This document shows positions 32,786 through 40,629 of a stretch of 64,000 nt of DNA, in pieces. Both the position numbers and the translations under genes were made by a program. Under the pieces are notes generated by a model. That model was given only the letters and a program-made list of their open reading frames with translations. It searched no databases and was not told where the DNA came from. The number at the start of each line of letters is the position of its first letter. Position 1 is the first letter of the stretch. The DNA comes from SZUA-442 sp035461905 (GTDB lineage Bacteria > Actinomycetota > Acidimicrobiia > Spongiisociales > UBA5794), in the NCBI GenBank assembly GCA_035461905.1, contig DATHUV010000034.1:9267-73266 (forward strand), read 5' to 3'.

Positions 32786-32791
32786 CGCCCC

Positions 32792-33187
32792 ATGGACGCT
32801 GTGCATCCTTGGGGTTCCGCGGATACACCGTTCGACGAGCTCGGCGGTGAGGGGACGATTCGCGCCATCGTCGATCGCTTCTACGACATCATCGACGCTG
32901 ATGCACCGGTGCTTCGTGCCATGCTCCCCGCCAACGACTCCGTGTCGCGCGACAAGCTCTACTCCTACCTCGTCGAATGGACCGGTGGCCCTGCCCTGTA
33001 CTCACCGACGCGAGGCCACCCCCGCATGCGCGCCAGGCACCTCCCGTTCCCCATCGGAGAAGAGGAGGTCCTCACGTGGCTCGCCTGCATGGCCCGCGCC
33101 CTCGACGATGCACGGGTCGAGGGCCCGCTGCGATCATTCCTCGACGAGCGCCTCACCTCCCTCGCCCACCACATGCGCAACCAATGA
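32792..33187 (+). CDS. Group II truncated haemoglobin
   Basis: 131-aa globin of the GlbO group. The B-helix region is RFYDIIDADAPVLRAML with the distal Tyr; the proximal heme histidine is in MRARHLPFPIG. Such globins bind O2 and detoxify NO. Start 32792 follows a TACCCT box by 6 nt; a longer frame from 32681 would overlap the purC promoter. Its stop lies 6 nt before element R3. Confidence 0.87.
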   Translation: MDAVHPWGSADTPFDELGGEGTIRAIVDRFYDIIDADAPVLRAMLPANDSVSRDKLYSYLVEWTGGPALYSPTRGHPRMRARHLPFPIGEEEVLTWLACMARALDDARVEGPLRSFLDERLTSLAHHMRNQ

Positions 33188-33192
33188 TCTCT

Positions 33193-33249
33193 CCCGTTCT
33201 TGCGTAACTGGGTTCCACCCATGCGTGAAACCCAGTTACGCAAGAACGG
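33193..33249. repeat. Palindromic 3'-end element, copy R3
   Basis: Arms CCCGTTCTTGCGTAACTG and complement with centre CACCCATGCGTGAA. It lies between the convergent globin and purB genes. The right arm encodes Val-Leu-Ala-stop (GTT CTT GCG TAA) of purB. Confidence 0.87.
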
Positions 33250-34534
33250 AGGACTCGAGGCGGTCGAAGACGATCGAGCTGTTGCGTAGGAAGCGGGCGG
33301 TGTCGAAGCAGGTGGCCAGCACGTCGGGGGCGAGGGTGCACTCGGGGTCGGCGGCCAGGCGGCCCTCGAGCGTCCCTCCCTCATCCCATGCGGCCATGGC
33401 GTTTTGTTGGACGATGCGGTACGCCTCGTCACGCGTCGAGCCTCCGTCGACGAGGGCGAGCAGGACGGCCTGGCTGTACACGAGGCCACGTGTCGAGTCG
33501 AGGTTCGCGGCCATGCGATCGGTGTCGACGACCAGGGTCTCGACGAGTCGGGTCATCCGCAACAGGGCATAGTGGAGCAGCGTCGTCGCGTCGGGGAGGG
33601 CGACCCGTTCGACCGATGAATGGGAGATGTCGCGCTCGTGCCACAACGCCACGTCCTCGAGTCCTGCCGATGCATATCCGCGAAGGAGCCTCGCAGCGCC
33701 CGTCAGGTTCTCGGATGCGATCGGGTTCCGCTTGTGGGGCATGGCCGACGAACCCTTCTGCCCGGATCCGAATGCCTCACGAACCTCCCCGACCTCGGAC
33801 CTCTGCAGGTGGCGAATCTCGGTTGCGAACCGTTCGAGCGTCGCTCCGACAAGGGCGATCACCGACAGGAAGTGTGCATGACGGTCGCGGGCGACGACCT
33901 GAGTGGATGCGGGCTCGATATTGAGGCCGAGCTTGTCGCAGACGTACGACTCGACGGATGGGGGAGTGTGCGCGTACGTCCCGACGGCGCCGGAGATCTT
34001 CCCGACGGCGACGTCCGTGACCGCGTCGGTGAGACGTTCGTGATCCCGTTGCACCTCGAACGCCCAGCTTGCGAGTTTCAGCCCGAACGAAGTCGGTTCC
34101 GCCCAGATGCCATGCGTCCGGCCGATCATGGGTGTGTCTCGGAACTCGAACGCCCTGCGCTTGACGACGTCAAAGAGACCCGAGATCGCGTCGAGCAGCA
34201 GGTTGCCGGCCTCTCCGAGCAGGACACCGGTCGCCGTGTCGAGGACGTCTGAGGAGGTGAGGCCGAAGTGGATCCACTCGCCGCCCTCGCCGACCGACTC
34301 CGCCAGGAGGTCGACGAAGGCCGCAACGTCGTGGTTCGTGACCTTCTCACGCTCCTTCCACGCGACCGAATCGACCTGAGGGCTCTTGCGAGCGGCGTCT
34401 GCTGCGGAGTGGGGCGCTACCCCGAGTTCGGCCCATGCCTCGACGACCAGGATCTCGACGTCGCGCCAGACGGCGAGTTTGCGCGCCTCCGACCAGACAT
34501 CGTTCATCTCGGGCGTCGAGTACCGCTCGATCAT
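33236..34534 (-). CDS. purB: Adenylosuccinate lyase
   Basis: Cleaves SAICAR to AICAR and adenylosuccinate to AMP. 432 aa. The signature SSAMPHKRNP, the HGIWAEPTSFG histidine loop and the SSDVLDTATG region are present. The stop codon and last residues come from the R3 palindrome. The start at 34534 overlaps the purE stop (ATGA). Order on the minus strand is purA-purD-purE-purB. Confidence 0.95.
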   Translation of the reverse strand: MIERYSTPEMNDVWSEARKLAVWRDVEILVVEAWAELGVAPHSAADAARKSPQVDSVAWKEREKVTNHDVAAFVDLLAESVGEGGEWIHFGLTSSDVLDTATGVLLGEAGNLLLDAISGLFDVVKRRAFEFRDTPMIGRTHGIWAEPTSFGLKLASWAFEVQRDHERLTDAVTDVAVGKISGAVGTYAHTPPSVESYVCDKLGLNIEPASTQVVARDRHAHFLSVIALVGATLERFATEIRHLQRSEVGEVREAFGSGQKGSSAMPHKRNPIASENLTGAARLLRGYASAGLEDVALWHERDISHSSVERVALPDATTLLHYALLRMTRLVETLVVDTDRMAANLDSTRGLVYSQAVLLALVDGGSTRDEAYRIVQQNAMAAWDEGGTLEGRLAADPECTLAPDVLATCFDTARFLRNSSIVFDRLESSVLA

Positions 34535-34977
34535 GCCTTCCAGGTCTCCCGGTACTCAGCCAGCCTGCCGATGAGGTCGGGATCCGACAGGGACAGGATC
34601 GACGCGGCGAGGTACCCCGCATTCGCGGCCCCGTCGATGGCGACGGTCGCAACCGGGATGCCCGTCGGCATCTGGACGGTCGAATACAGGGCATCGACAC
34701 CCCCCATGCCACCGGCAGCGATCGGGACACCGATCACAGGGAGGGTCGAGTGGGCCGCCGCCGCGCCAGCGAGGTGGGCCGCCTTTCCGGCGCCGCACAC
34801 GATGACGCCGAACCCCGCATCGCGCGCACCTGCGACGAACGACGCGACCTTCTCGGGTGTGCGATGGGCGGACATGACGTGCACCTCGTGCGCGATGCCG
34901 AAGTCGTCGAGGACATCCGCGCACGGCCGCATCTTGTCCATATCCTTCTCGGACCCCATCAGGATCGCCACCTTCAT
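34531..34977 (-). CDS. purE: N5-carboxyaminoimidazole ribonucleotide mutase
   Basis: 148 aa. Motifs are LMGSEKDMDKM, VMSAHRTPE and the GAGKAAHLAGAAAAHSTLPVIGVP core. Class I PurE needs PurK, which is not in this window. Start MKVAILMGSEKD with AAAGGAG upstream. It sits 13 nt after the purD stop and overlaps purB. Confidence 0.95.
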   Translation of the reverse strand: MKVAILMGSEKDMDKMRPCADVLDDFGIAHEVHVMSAHRTPEKVASFVAGARDAGFGVIVCGAGKAAHLAGAAAAHSTLPVIGVPIAAGGMGGVDALYSTVQMPTGIPVATVAIDGAANAGYLAASILSLSDPDLIGRLAEYRETWKA

Positions 34978-34990
34978 CGTCGCTCCTTTC

Positions 34991-36244
34991 TCAGCCGACC
35001 GCGATGTCGGAACGGATGTGCTTGCCACGGAACTGGATGAGGTTCGCCGCCGAGTACGCATCCTCGCGAGCCTCGGCGAGGGTGTCGCCGAGCCCGACCA
35101 CCGTGAGGACGCGGCCACCGCTCGTCACGAGTCTGCCGTCCACCACTGACGTGCCTGCGTGGAACACGAGCGCCTCCGCGACATGGTCGAGACCGATGAT
35201 GGCGAGCCCCGTCTCAGGTGCGTCCGGGTATCCGGGCGATGCGAGGACGACACCTGCTGCGAACGTGTCTGACCACTCCAGATCGGCGGTGCCGAGGGCG
35301 CCGTGCGCACCGGCGTGGAGAACCTCGAGGAGATCCGTGCGGAGCCGCGGCAGTAGCACCTGCGTTTCGGGATCACCGAGACGGCAGTTGAACTCGAGAA
35401 CCTTGGGCCCTTCGGCCGTGAGCATGAGCCCGACGTACAGGAACCCCGTGTAGTCGATCCCCCTCGCCGCGAGCGCAGCGATCGTCGGCTCGGCGACCCT
35501 GGTGCGTGTCCATTCCACGAGCCCATCGTCGAGGTCGTGGACCGGGCTGTAGGCGCCCATGCCTCCCGTGTTCGGCCCGTGGTCGTCGTCGTTCAGGCGC
35601 TTGTAGTCCCTCGCTGGCTCGAGCGGGACCGCGGAACCGCCGCTGCAGATGAAGAAGACCGACACCTCCGCGCCGTCGAGGTACTCCTCGATCACGACGG
35701 TCGACCCTGCCGCTCCGAACCGCCCCTCCGCGAGACACGCATCGACCCATGCCTCGGCCTCGGGGCGATCATCGGTCACGAGCACACCCTTCCCCGCCGC
35801 GAGGCCATCGGCCTTCACCACGTACGGGCCATCGGAACCCCTCAGGTGGGCGATCGCGGAGTCGCGATCCCTGAACTCGGCGTAGGCGCCCGCCGGAACC
35901 CCGGCCTCGGTCATGACCTGCTTCGCGAATGCCTTCGAGGATTCGAGCATGGCCGCCTGCCGAGTCGGTCCGAACACCGCGATCCTCGCCTCGTGTAACG
36001 CGTCCACTACCCCGGCGGCGAGGGGACCCTCGGGGCCTACGACGACGAGATCGATGCGCCGCTCCTGCGCGAGGGTCACGACGGCCTGGGGATCCATCGG
36101 ATCGACGTCCGGGGCGACATCGCCCAAAGCGCCCGATCCAGGGTTCCCCGGACACGACACCAGGTTCGTGATGAGCGGGCTCTGGGCGAGCTTCCAGGCG
36201 ATCGCATGTTCCCGACCCCCTGATCCGAGAAGGAGGACCCTCAT
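34991..36244 (-). CDS. purD: Phosphoribosylamine--glycine ligase
   Basis: GAR synthetase of 417 aa, ATP-grasp fold. N-terminal LLLGSGGREHAIAWKLA, then PYVVKADGLAAGKGV and EFNCRLGDPETQV. The ATG lies 1 nt after the purA stop, so it is translationally linked to purA. Second step of purine synthesis. Confidence 0.95.
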   Translation of the reverse strand: MRVLLLGSGGREHAIAWKLAQSPLITNLVSCPGNPGSGALGDVAPDVDPMDPQAVVTLAQERRIDLVVVGPEGPLAAGVVDALHEARIAVFGPTRQAAMLESSKAFAKQVMTEAGVPAGAYAEFRDRDSAIAHLRGSDGPYVVKADGLAAGKGVLVTDDRPEAEAWVDACLAEGRFGAAGSTVVIEEYLDGAEVSVFFICSGGSAVPLEPARDYKRLNDDDHGPNTGGMGAYSPVHDLDDGLVEWTRTRVAEPTIAALAARGIDYTGFLYVGLMLTAEGPKVLEFNCRLGDPETQVLLPRLRTDLLEVLHAGAHGALGTADLEWSDTFAAGVVLASPGYPDAPETGLAIIGLDHVAEALVFHAGTSVVDGRLVTSGGRVLTVVGLGDTLAEAREDAYSAANLIQFRGKHIRSDIAVG

Positions 36245-36245
36245 G

Positions 36246-37520
36246 TCACGCCCTCGAGAGCGTTGCCGCCCGCGACGGCCCGACGGACACGGTGCGGATG
36301 GGGACGCCTGCGATCTCCTCGATCCGTTCGACGTACGTCCTCGCGAGCTCAGGCAGGTCCTCGTACCTGGTGACCGACGAGATGTCGTCACCCCATCCCT
36401 CGTGCTCCTCGTAGTGCGGCACGCAGTTGTACAGGACCCGCTGTTGTCGGGGGAACTCGGTGTAGCGATCACCGAGGGACGTGTACGCGGTCGCGATCTT
36501 GATCACGTCGAAGTGCGAGAGGATGTCGAGTTTGGTGAGGGCGATCTCGGTGAGCCCATTGACCCGCACCGCGTAGCGCAGTGCAACGGCGTCGAGCCAG
36601 CCGCACCTGCGCCTCCGACCCGTCACGACGCCGTACTCACCCCCGATTTCGATGAGTCTGTCGCCCGTCTCGTCGTGGAGCTCGGTGGGGAACGGACCTG
36701 TCCCGACTCGGGAGATGTACGCCTTCACCACACCGATCACCGAGTCGATCTGCTTCGGGCCGATGCCGATACCGACCGGCGCGCCCCCTGCAGTGGGGTT
36801 CGAGGACGTGACGAACGGATAGGTCCCGTGGTCGATATCGAGGAGCGTTCCCTGGGCGCCCTCAAACAGGACATTCTTGCCCTCTTGGAGCGCGCTCCAC
36901 ACCACGAGGGACGTGTCCGTGATGTGTTCCGCGAGCTGGTCTCCGTACCCCATGTACTCGTCGAAGATCTCACCCACATCGAGTGGCAGCTGGTTGTACA
37001 CCTTCACCAGCTGCTTGTTCTTGTCCTTGAGGGCGACCTCGAGCTTCGCCCGGAAGATCTTCGGGTCGAAGAGGTCCTGGACCCGGATCCCGAAGCGCGA
37101 GTACTTGTCCATGTATGCAGGCCCGATGCCTCGCTTGGTTGTTCCGATCATCGCGTCACCGAGGTACCGCTCCATCACGGCGTCGAGCTTGCGGTGGTAC
37201 GGCATGATCAGGTGGGCGTTTCCGGACACCAGGACGCGCGACGGGTCGATGCCTCGACCGCGAAGCGTCTCCATCTCCTGCAGGAGGACCTTCGGATCGA
37301 CGACGCATCCGTTGCCGATGACGGGCGTCACCGTTGGGTAGAGGACACCAGACGGGATGAGGCTCAGCGCGAACTTCTCGTCTCCGACCACGATCGTGTG
37401 GCCCGCGTTGTTCCCACCCTGATACCGGACGACCAGGTCCGCCTCCCGAGCGAACAGGTCGGTGATCTTGCCCTTGCCTTCGTCGCCCCACTGGGCACCG
37501 AGGATCACAGACGCGGGCAT
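36246..37520 (-). CDS. purA: Adenylosuccinate synthetase
   Basis: GTP-dependent enzyme that joins aspartate to IMP on the way to AMP. 424 aa. QWGDEGKGKITD P-loop, GGNNAGHTIV, RGIGPAY and the C-terminal VGPSRAATL. The ATG at 37520 has a GGAGG about 8 nt upstream and a TACAAT -10 box about 35 nt upstream. First gene of the purA-D-E-B operon. Confidence 0.96.
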   Translation of the reverse strand: MPASVILGAQWGDEGKGKITDLFAREADLVVRYQGGNNAGHTIVVGDEKFALSLIPSGVLYPTVTPVIGNGCVVDPKVLLQEMETLRGRGIDPSRVLVSGNAHLIMPYHRKLDAVMERYLGDAMIGTTKRGIGPAYMDKYSRFGIRVQDLFDPKIFRAKLEVALKDKNKQLVKVYNQLPLDVGEIFDEYMGYGDQLAEHITDTSLVVWSALQEGKNVLFEGAQGTLLDIDHGTYPFVTSSNPTAGGAPVGIGIGPKQIDSVIGVVKAYISRVGTGPFPTELHDETGDRLIEIGGEYGVVTGRRRRCGWLDAVALRYAVRVNGLTEIALTKLDILSHFDVIKIATAYTSLGDRYTEFPRQQRVLYNCVPHYEEHEGWGDDISSVTRYEDLPELARTYVERIEEIAGVPIRTVSVGPSRAATLSRA

Positions 37521-37552
37521 TGTGCGGCCTCCACTGCTGGGGTACGGGGGCG

Positions 37553-37558
37553 ATTGTA
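37553..37558 (-). promoter_or_regulatory. -10 box (TACAAT) of the purADEB operon
   Basis: TACAAT on the minus strand, about 33 nt before the purA ATG, giving a leader of roughly 25 nt with a Shine-Dalgarno sequence. No good -35 seen. Confidence 0.45.
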
Positions 37559-37660
37559 GGGGAGCCGTGCGCCCCCGTGGCAGGCCCCGACCGTGTCGAT
37601 TACGACCGTGCCTTCGTGTGAACGACTCGTGAACTTCGCGGTGTGCCCCGCTCGAGTCGC

Positions 37661-37690
37661 TTGGCAGCGACCGTCCAACCTGTCTACCGT
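37661..37690 (+). promoter_or_regulatory. Promoter TTGGCA-N18-TACCGT
   Basis: -35-like TTGGCA (37661-37666) and -10-like TACCGT (37685-37690) in front of the amino-acid binding-protein gene, giving a leader of about 80 nt. Confidence 0.4.
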
Positions 37691-37774
37691 GTCTCAGCCG
37701 GTCACAGACCGATCGGCACAGGGCGACTCCAAGATTCGTCCCCAACACGAGCAAAACGGAGGAGGGGTTACAGC

Positions 37775-38884
37775 ATGCTGAAGAGACTTGCTGTGCTCTT
37801 TGCAGTTCTTGCCTTGTTCGCCGCAGCATGCGGCGGTACGAGTGAGACCGAAGAGACAACGACGACAACCGAAGGCGGAGTGACGCCACCGGGACAGGAA
37901 GAGGGCTCGACCCTTGCGGCCGTACAGGCAAGGGACAGGCTCATCTGTGGCGTGGCAGGTTCGGCCGTAGGGTTCTCGGAGACCCAGGCGGACGGATCCA
38001 CCACGGGCTTTGATGCCGATTATTGCCGGGCGATCGCTGCAGCCGTGCTCGGCGACGCCACAAAGGTCGAGTTCAGGCCTCTCACGGCAGCGGAGCGCTT
38101 CGAAGCGTTGAAGAACAACGAGGTCGACGTGCTGATCCGCAACACGACGTGGACCCAGAGCCGTGATACCGACATCGGTATCCAGTTCACGGCCACCACG
38201 TACTACGACGGTCAGCAGATGATGGGCGATCCCGCCCGACTCCCGGGTCTCGCACCCGGAAGTGGGTTCGACGCCATCGACGGCGCGACGGTCTGCACCA
38301 ACGCGGGCACGACGACGGAGAAGAACATCACCGAGGGCGCTGCGGTCGCAGGCGTGAACATCACGCTCGAGACAGTCGAGACCTTCCCGGAGGCCATGGA
38401 GAAGTTCAAGGCCGGCACGTGCGACATCGTCACGACGGACGGCTCGGGTCTGTACGGCAACCGGGCTGCTGAAGCGGCTGCGGGCACCGCTGGTGCCGAA
38501 TCCTGGGTCATCTTCCCTGAAGCACCGATCTCGAAGGAGCCCCTTGGTCCGGCAACCCGCCAGGGTGACGACCAGTGGTTCGACATCGTCCAGTGGACCG
38601 TGTTCGCGACCTTCATCGCAGACGAGGCCGGCGTGACCGCCGCGACCGTCGACTCGATGATGGGCGACACGCCTGAACTCACACGCCTCTTCGGTGGCGA
38701 GGAGGAGTACCAGACGTCCATGGGCCTCTCGGCCGATGCCTTTGCGAACGCCATCAAGGCGGTCGGCAACTACGGTGAGATCTTCGAGCGGAACCTCACG
38801 GGTCCGCTCGGACTCCAGCGTCAGGGCAGCTACAACATGCAGTGGTTCGACGGTGGCCTCATCTACGCACCGCCAGCTCGCTGA
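37775..38884 (+). CDS. Amino-acid ABC transporter substrate-binding lipoprotein
   Basis: 369 aa, GltI/AapJ-like polar amino-acid binding protein. A signal peptide ends in the lipobox LFAAAC (Cys20), followed by a Thr/Glu-rich linker. The binding domain starts near RDRLICGVAG and has GFDADYCRAIAAAVLG and a helical lobe with DVLIRNTTWT. GGAGGAGGGG precedes the ATG. The two permeases and the ATPase follow. A hairpin after the stop suggests more binding-protein mRNA than permease mRNA. Confidence 0.9.
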   Translation: MLKRLAVLFAVLALFAAACGGTSETEETTTTTEGGVTPPGQEEGSTLAAVQARDRLICGVAGSAVGFSETQADGSTTGFDADYCRAIAAAVLGDATKVEFRPLTAAERFEALKNNEVDVLIRNTTWTQSRDTDIGIQFTATTYYDGQQMMGDPARLPGLAPGSGFDAIDGATVCTNAGTTTEKNITEGAAVAGVNITLETVETFPEAMEKFKAGTCDIVTTDGSGLYGNRAAEAAAGTAGAESWVIFPEAPISKEPLGPATRQGDDQWFDIVQWTVFATFIADEAGVTAATVDSMMGDTPELTRLFGGEEEYQTSMGLSADAFANAIKAVGNYGEIFERNLTGPLGLQRQGSYNMQWFDGGLIYAPPAR

Positions 38885-38905
38885 TCCAAGCGAGGAATCG
38901 ATGGG

Positions 38906-38931
38906 AAGGGGCCGCCCTCGGGCGGCCCCTT
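38906..38931 (+). terminator. Strong hairpin between binding-protein and permease genes
   Basis: Perfect 12-bp arms AAGGGGCCGCCC and GGGCGGCCCCTT with a two-base centre, followed by CTTCGTTCC. It may partially terminate or protect the 3' end of the binding-protein mRNA, giving the usual excess of that subunit. Confidence 0.7.
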
Positions 38932-39012
38932 CTTCGTTCCGGGCGACAGGGCCGTCGCCCATGATTTTCCTGCAGAGCGCGGGCCCGTCCGTCTAGGGTG
39001 CCGGTACGCGAA

Positions 39013-39051
39013 ATGCGTTGTCGGACGTTGATCGTCGTGGAAGGCACATGA
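39013..39051 (+). CDS. Possible 12-codon leader ORF coupled to the permease gene
   Basis: ATG at 39013, encoding MRCRTLIVVEGT, ends at TGA 39049-39051. This stop overlaps the permease ATG as ATGA. It may be a coupling ORF or chance. The frame has no good -10 at leaderless distance. Confidence 0.25.
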   Translation: MRCRTLIVVEGT

Positions 39052-40628
39052 CCGTACAGGTACGCGAACAGCACAGAACGCCACTCTGGCGGAATGCGAC
39101 GGTGCTCAAATGGGCCGCGCAAATCGTCGTCTTGCTCGGTGTCGTTGCCCTGTTTGCGACCCTCGCCTCCCAAGCCGCAGCCAACTTCGACAGGTCCAAC
39201 ATCTCGTTCGGGTGGCGATGGCTCTCGGATCCGACGGGCGTCCAGGTCAGGGAAGGCATCGACACACTCCCCGACAGCGGAGCACGTGCCCTGCTCGTGG
39301 GCATCGTCAACACGCTGCGCGTCGCGATCTCCGGCATCATCGTCGCAACGATCCTCGGGACGATCATCGGCATCGCGAGGCTCTCGAGCAACTGGATAGT
39401 CAACAAGATCGCGACGACCTACATCGAGGCGATCCGCAACGTGCCGCTCCTCGTCCAGATCTTCTTCTGGTCCGCCTTGGCGATCGGGCTTCCCGGGCTC
39501 ACAGCTGAGGATGTCGGCGAGTACTGGTTCAAGTCATCGAATCGTGGCTTCGCGTTTGCCTGGGTCTTTCCGAACGGCGGATTCTGGCCGTGGCTGATCT
39601 TCGTCATCGTCGGGTACCTGGCGGGTCGTCGGGTCGCAACGATGCGCAAGCGGCACCAGGAGGACACCGGTGAACCCGGTCACAGCGGCCGCTACATGGT
39701 TCTCGTCATCGTCGCCTTTGCGGTCATCGGCTGGTTCGCATGGCCGATACTCGGCTTCCTCGAACCGGTCTTCGATGCGCTCGACCGATTCGTCTCGAGC
39801 CTGCCGGCGATCCTCGTGCCCATCGTCATCGCAGTCGCCGCGGTCCTCATCGCTGCCCTCTGGATACGCAACTTCTTCGAGTCACGTCGCACCCCGGCAG
39901 GTTTCGGCAAGATGACGGACGACGATTGGTTCAGGGTCATCTTCGTAGCCTTCTCGGGCGTCGCCATCGCCGTACTTGCCTTCGTGATCGGCGGCTACGA
40001 CGTGACAACGGTTCGTGGTGAGGTGCTCTCGGTCTCCCAACTCATCATCGATGCCCTCGGGAACCTGATGGGTTGGTCGGCGGACAAGTTCAACACGGAC
40101 AACTACAACACGGTGGTCGAAGGCGTCCGTTCGGGCGGTCCGCTGGTGTTCGAGAAGGCCGAGGTCATCCTGAGGGGTGGTGCGGCGATACCGCAGTACG
40201 GCGAGAAGGGCATGGTGCTGAGCATTCCCTTCTTTGCGATCTGGACCGGCGTGACGCTCTACACGGCTGCCTTCATCGCCGAGATCGTTCGAGGCGGCAT
40301 ACTGGCTGTGCCGAAGGGGCAGACCGAAGCAGCGATGGCCATGGGCCTCAAGCGGAGCCAGTACCTTCGCCAGATCATCCTTCCCCAGGCCTTCCGGATC
40401 ATCCTCCCGCCGATGGGGAACCAGTACCTGAACCTCGCGAAGAACACGTCCCTGGGCCTTGCCGTCGCCTATGCCGACATCGTGGCCGTCGGCACGACGA
40501 TCATCAACCAAACGGGTCAGTCCCTTCCTGTCGTGTTCGTGTGGATGGCGTTCTTCCTCACCATGAGCCTCGTGTTGTCCGCGATCGTCAACTACTACAA
40601 CCGCAAGCTGATGTTGGTCGAGCGATGA
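39048..40628 (+). CDS. Amino-acid ABC transporter permease (AapQ/HisQ type)
   Basis: 526 aa, longer than the ~400-aa AapQ family. Two parts of the inner-membrane domain are separated by about 230 residues of extra sequence holding several membrane helices: IVNTLRVAISG...EAIRNVPLLVQIFFW comes first and IVRGGILAVPKGQTEAAMAMGLK, with the EAA coupling loop, near the end. The start at 39048 has GGAAGG upstream. It follows the binding protein by 163 bp and is followed by a second permease 1 nt after its stop. Confidence 0.88.
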   Translation: MTVQVREQHRTPLWRNATVLKWAAQIVVLLGVVALFATLASQAAANFDRSNISFGWRWLSDPTGVQVREGIDTLPDSGARALLVGIVNTLRVAISGIIVATILGTIIGIARLSSNWIVNKIATTYIEAIRNVPLLVQIFFWSALAIGLPGLTAEDVGEYWFKSSNRGFAFAWVFPNGGFWPWLIFVIVGYLAGRRVATMRKRHQEDTGEPGHSGRYMVLVIVAFAVIGWFAWPILGFLEPVFDALDRFVSSLPAILVPIVIAVAAVLIAALWIRNFFESRRTPAGFGKMTDDDWFRVIFVAFSGVAIAVLAFVIGGYDVTTVRGEVLSVSQLIIDALGNLMGWSADKFNTDNYNTVVEGVRSGGPLVFEKAEVILRGGAAIPQYGEKGMVLSIPFFAIWTGVTLYTAAFIAEIVRGGILAVPKGQTEAAMAMGLKRSQYLRQIILPQAFRIILPPMGNQYLNLAKNTSLGLAVAYADIVAVGTTIINQTGQSLPVVFVWMAFFLTMSLVLSAIVNYYNRKLMLVER

Positions 40629-40629
40629 C

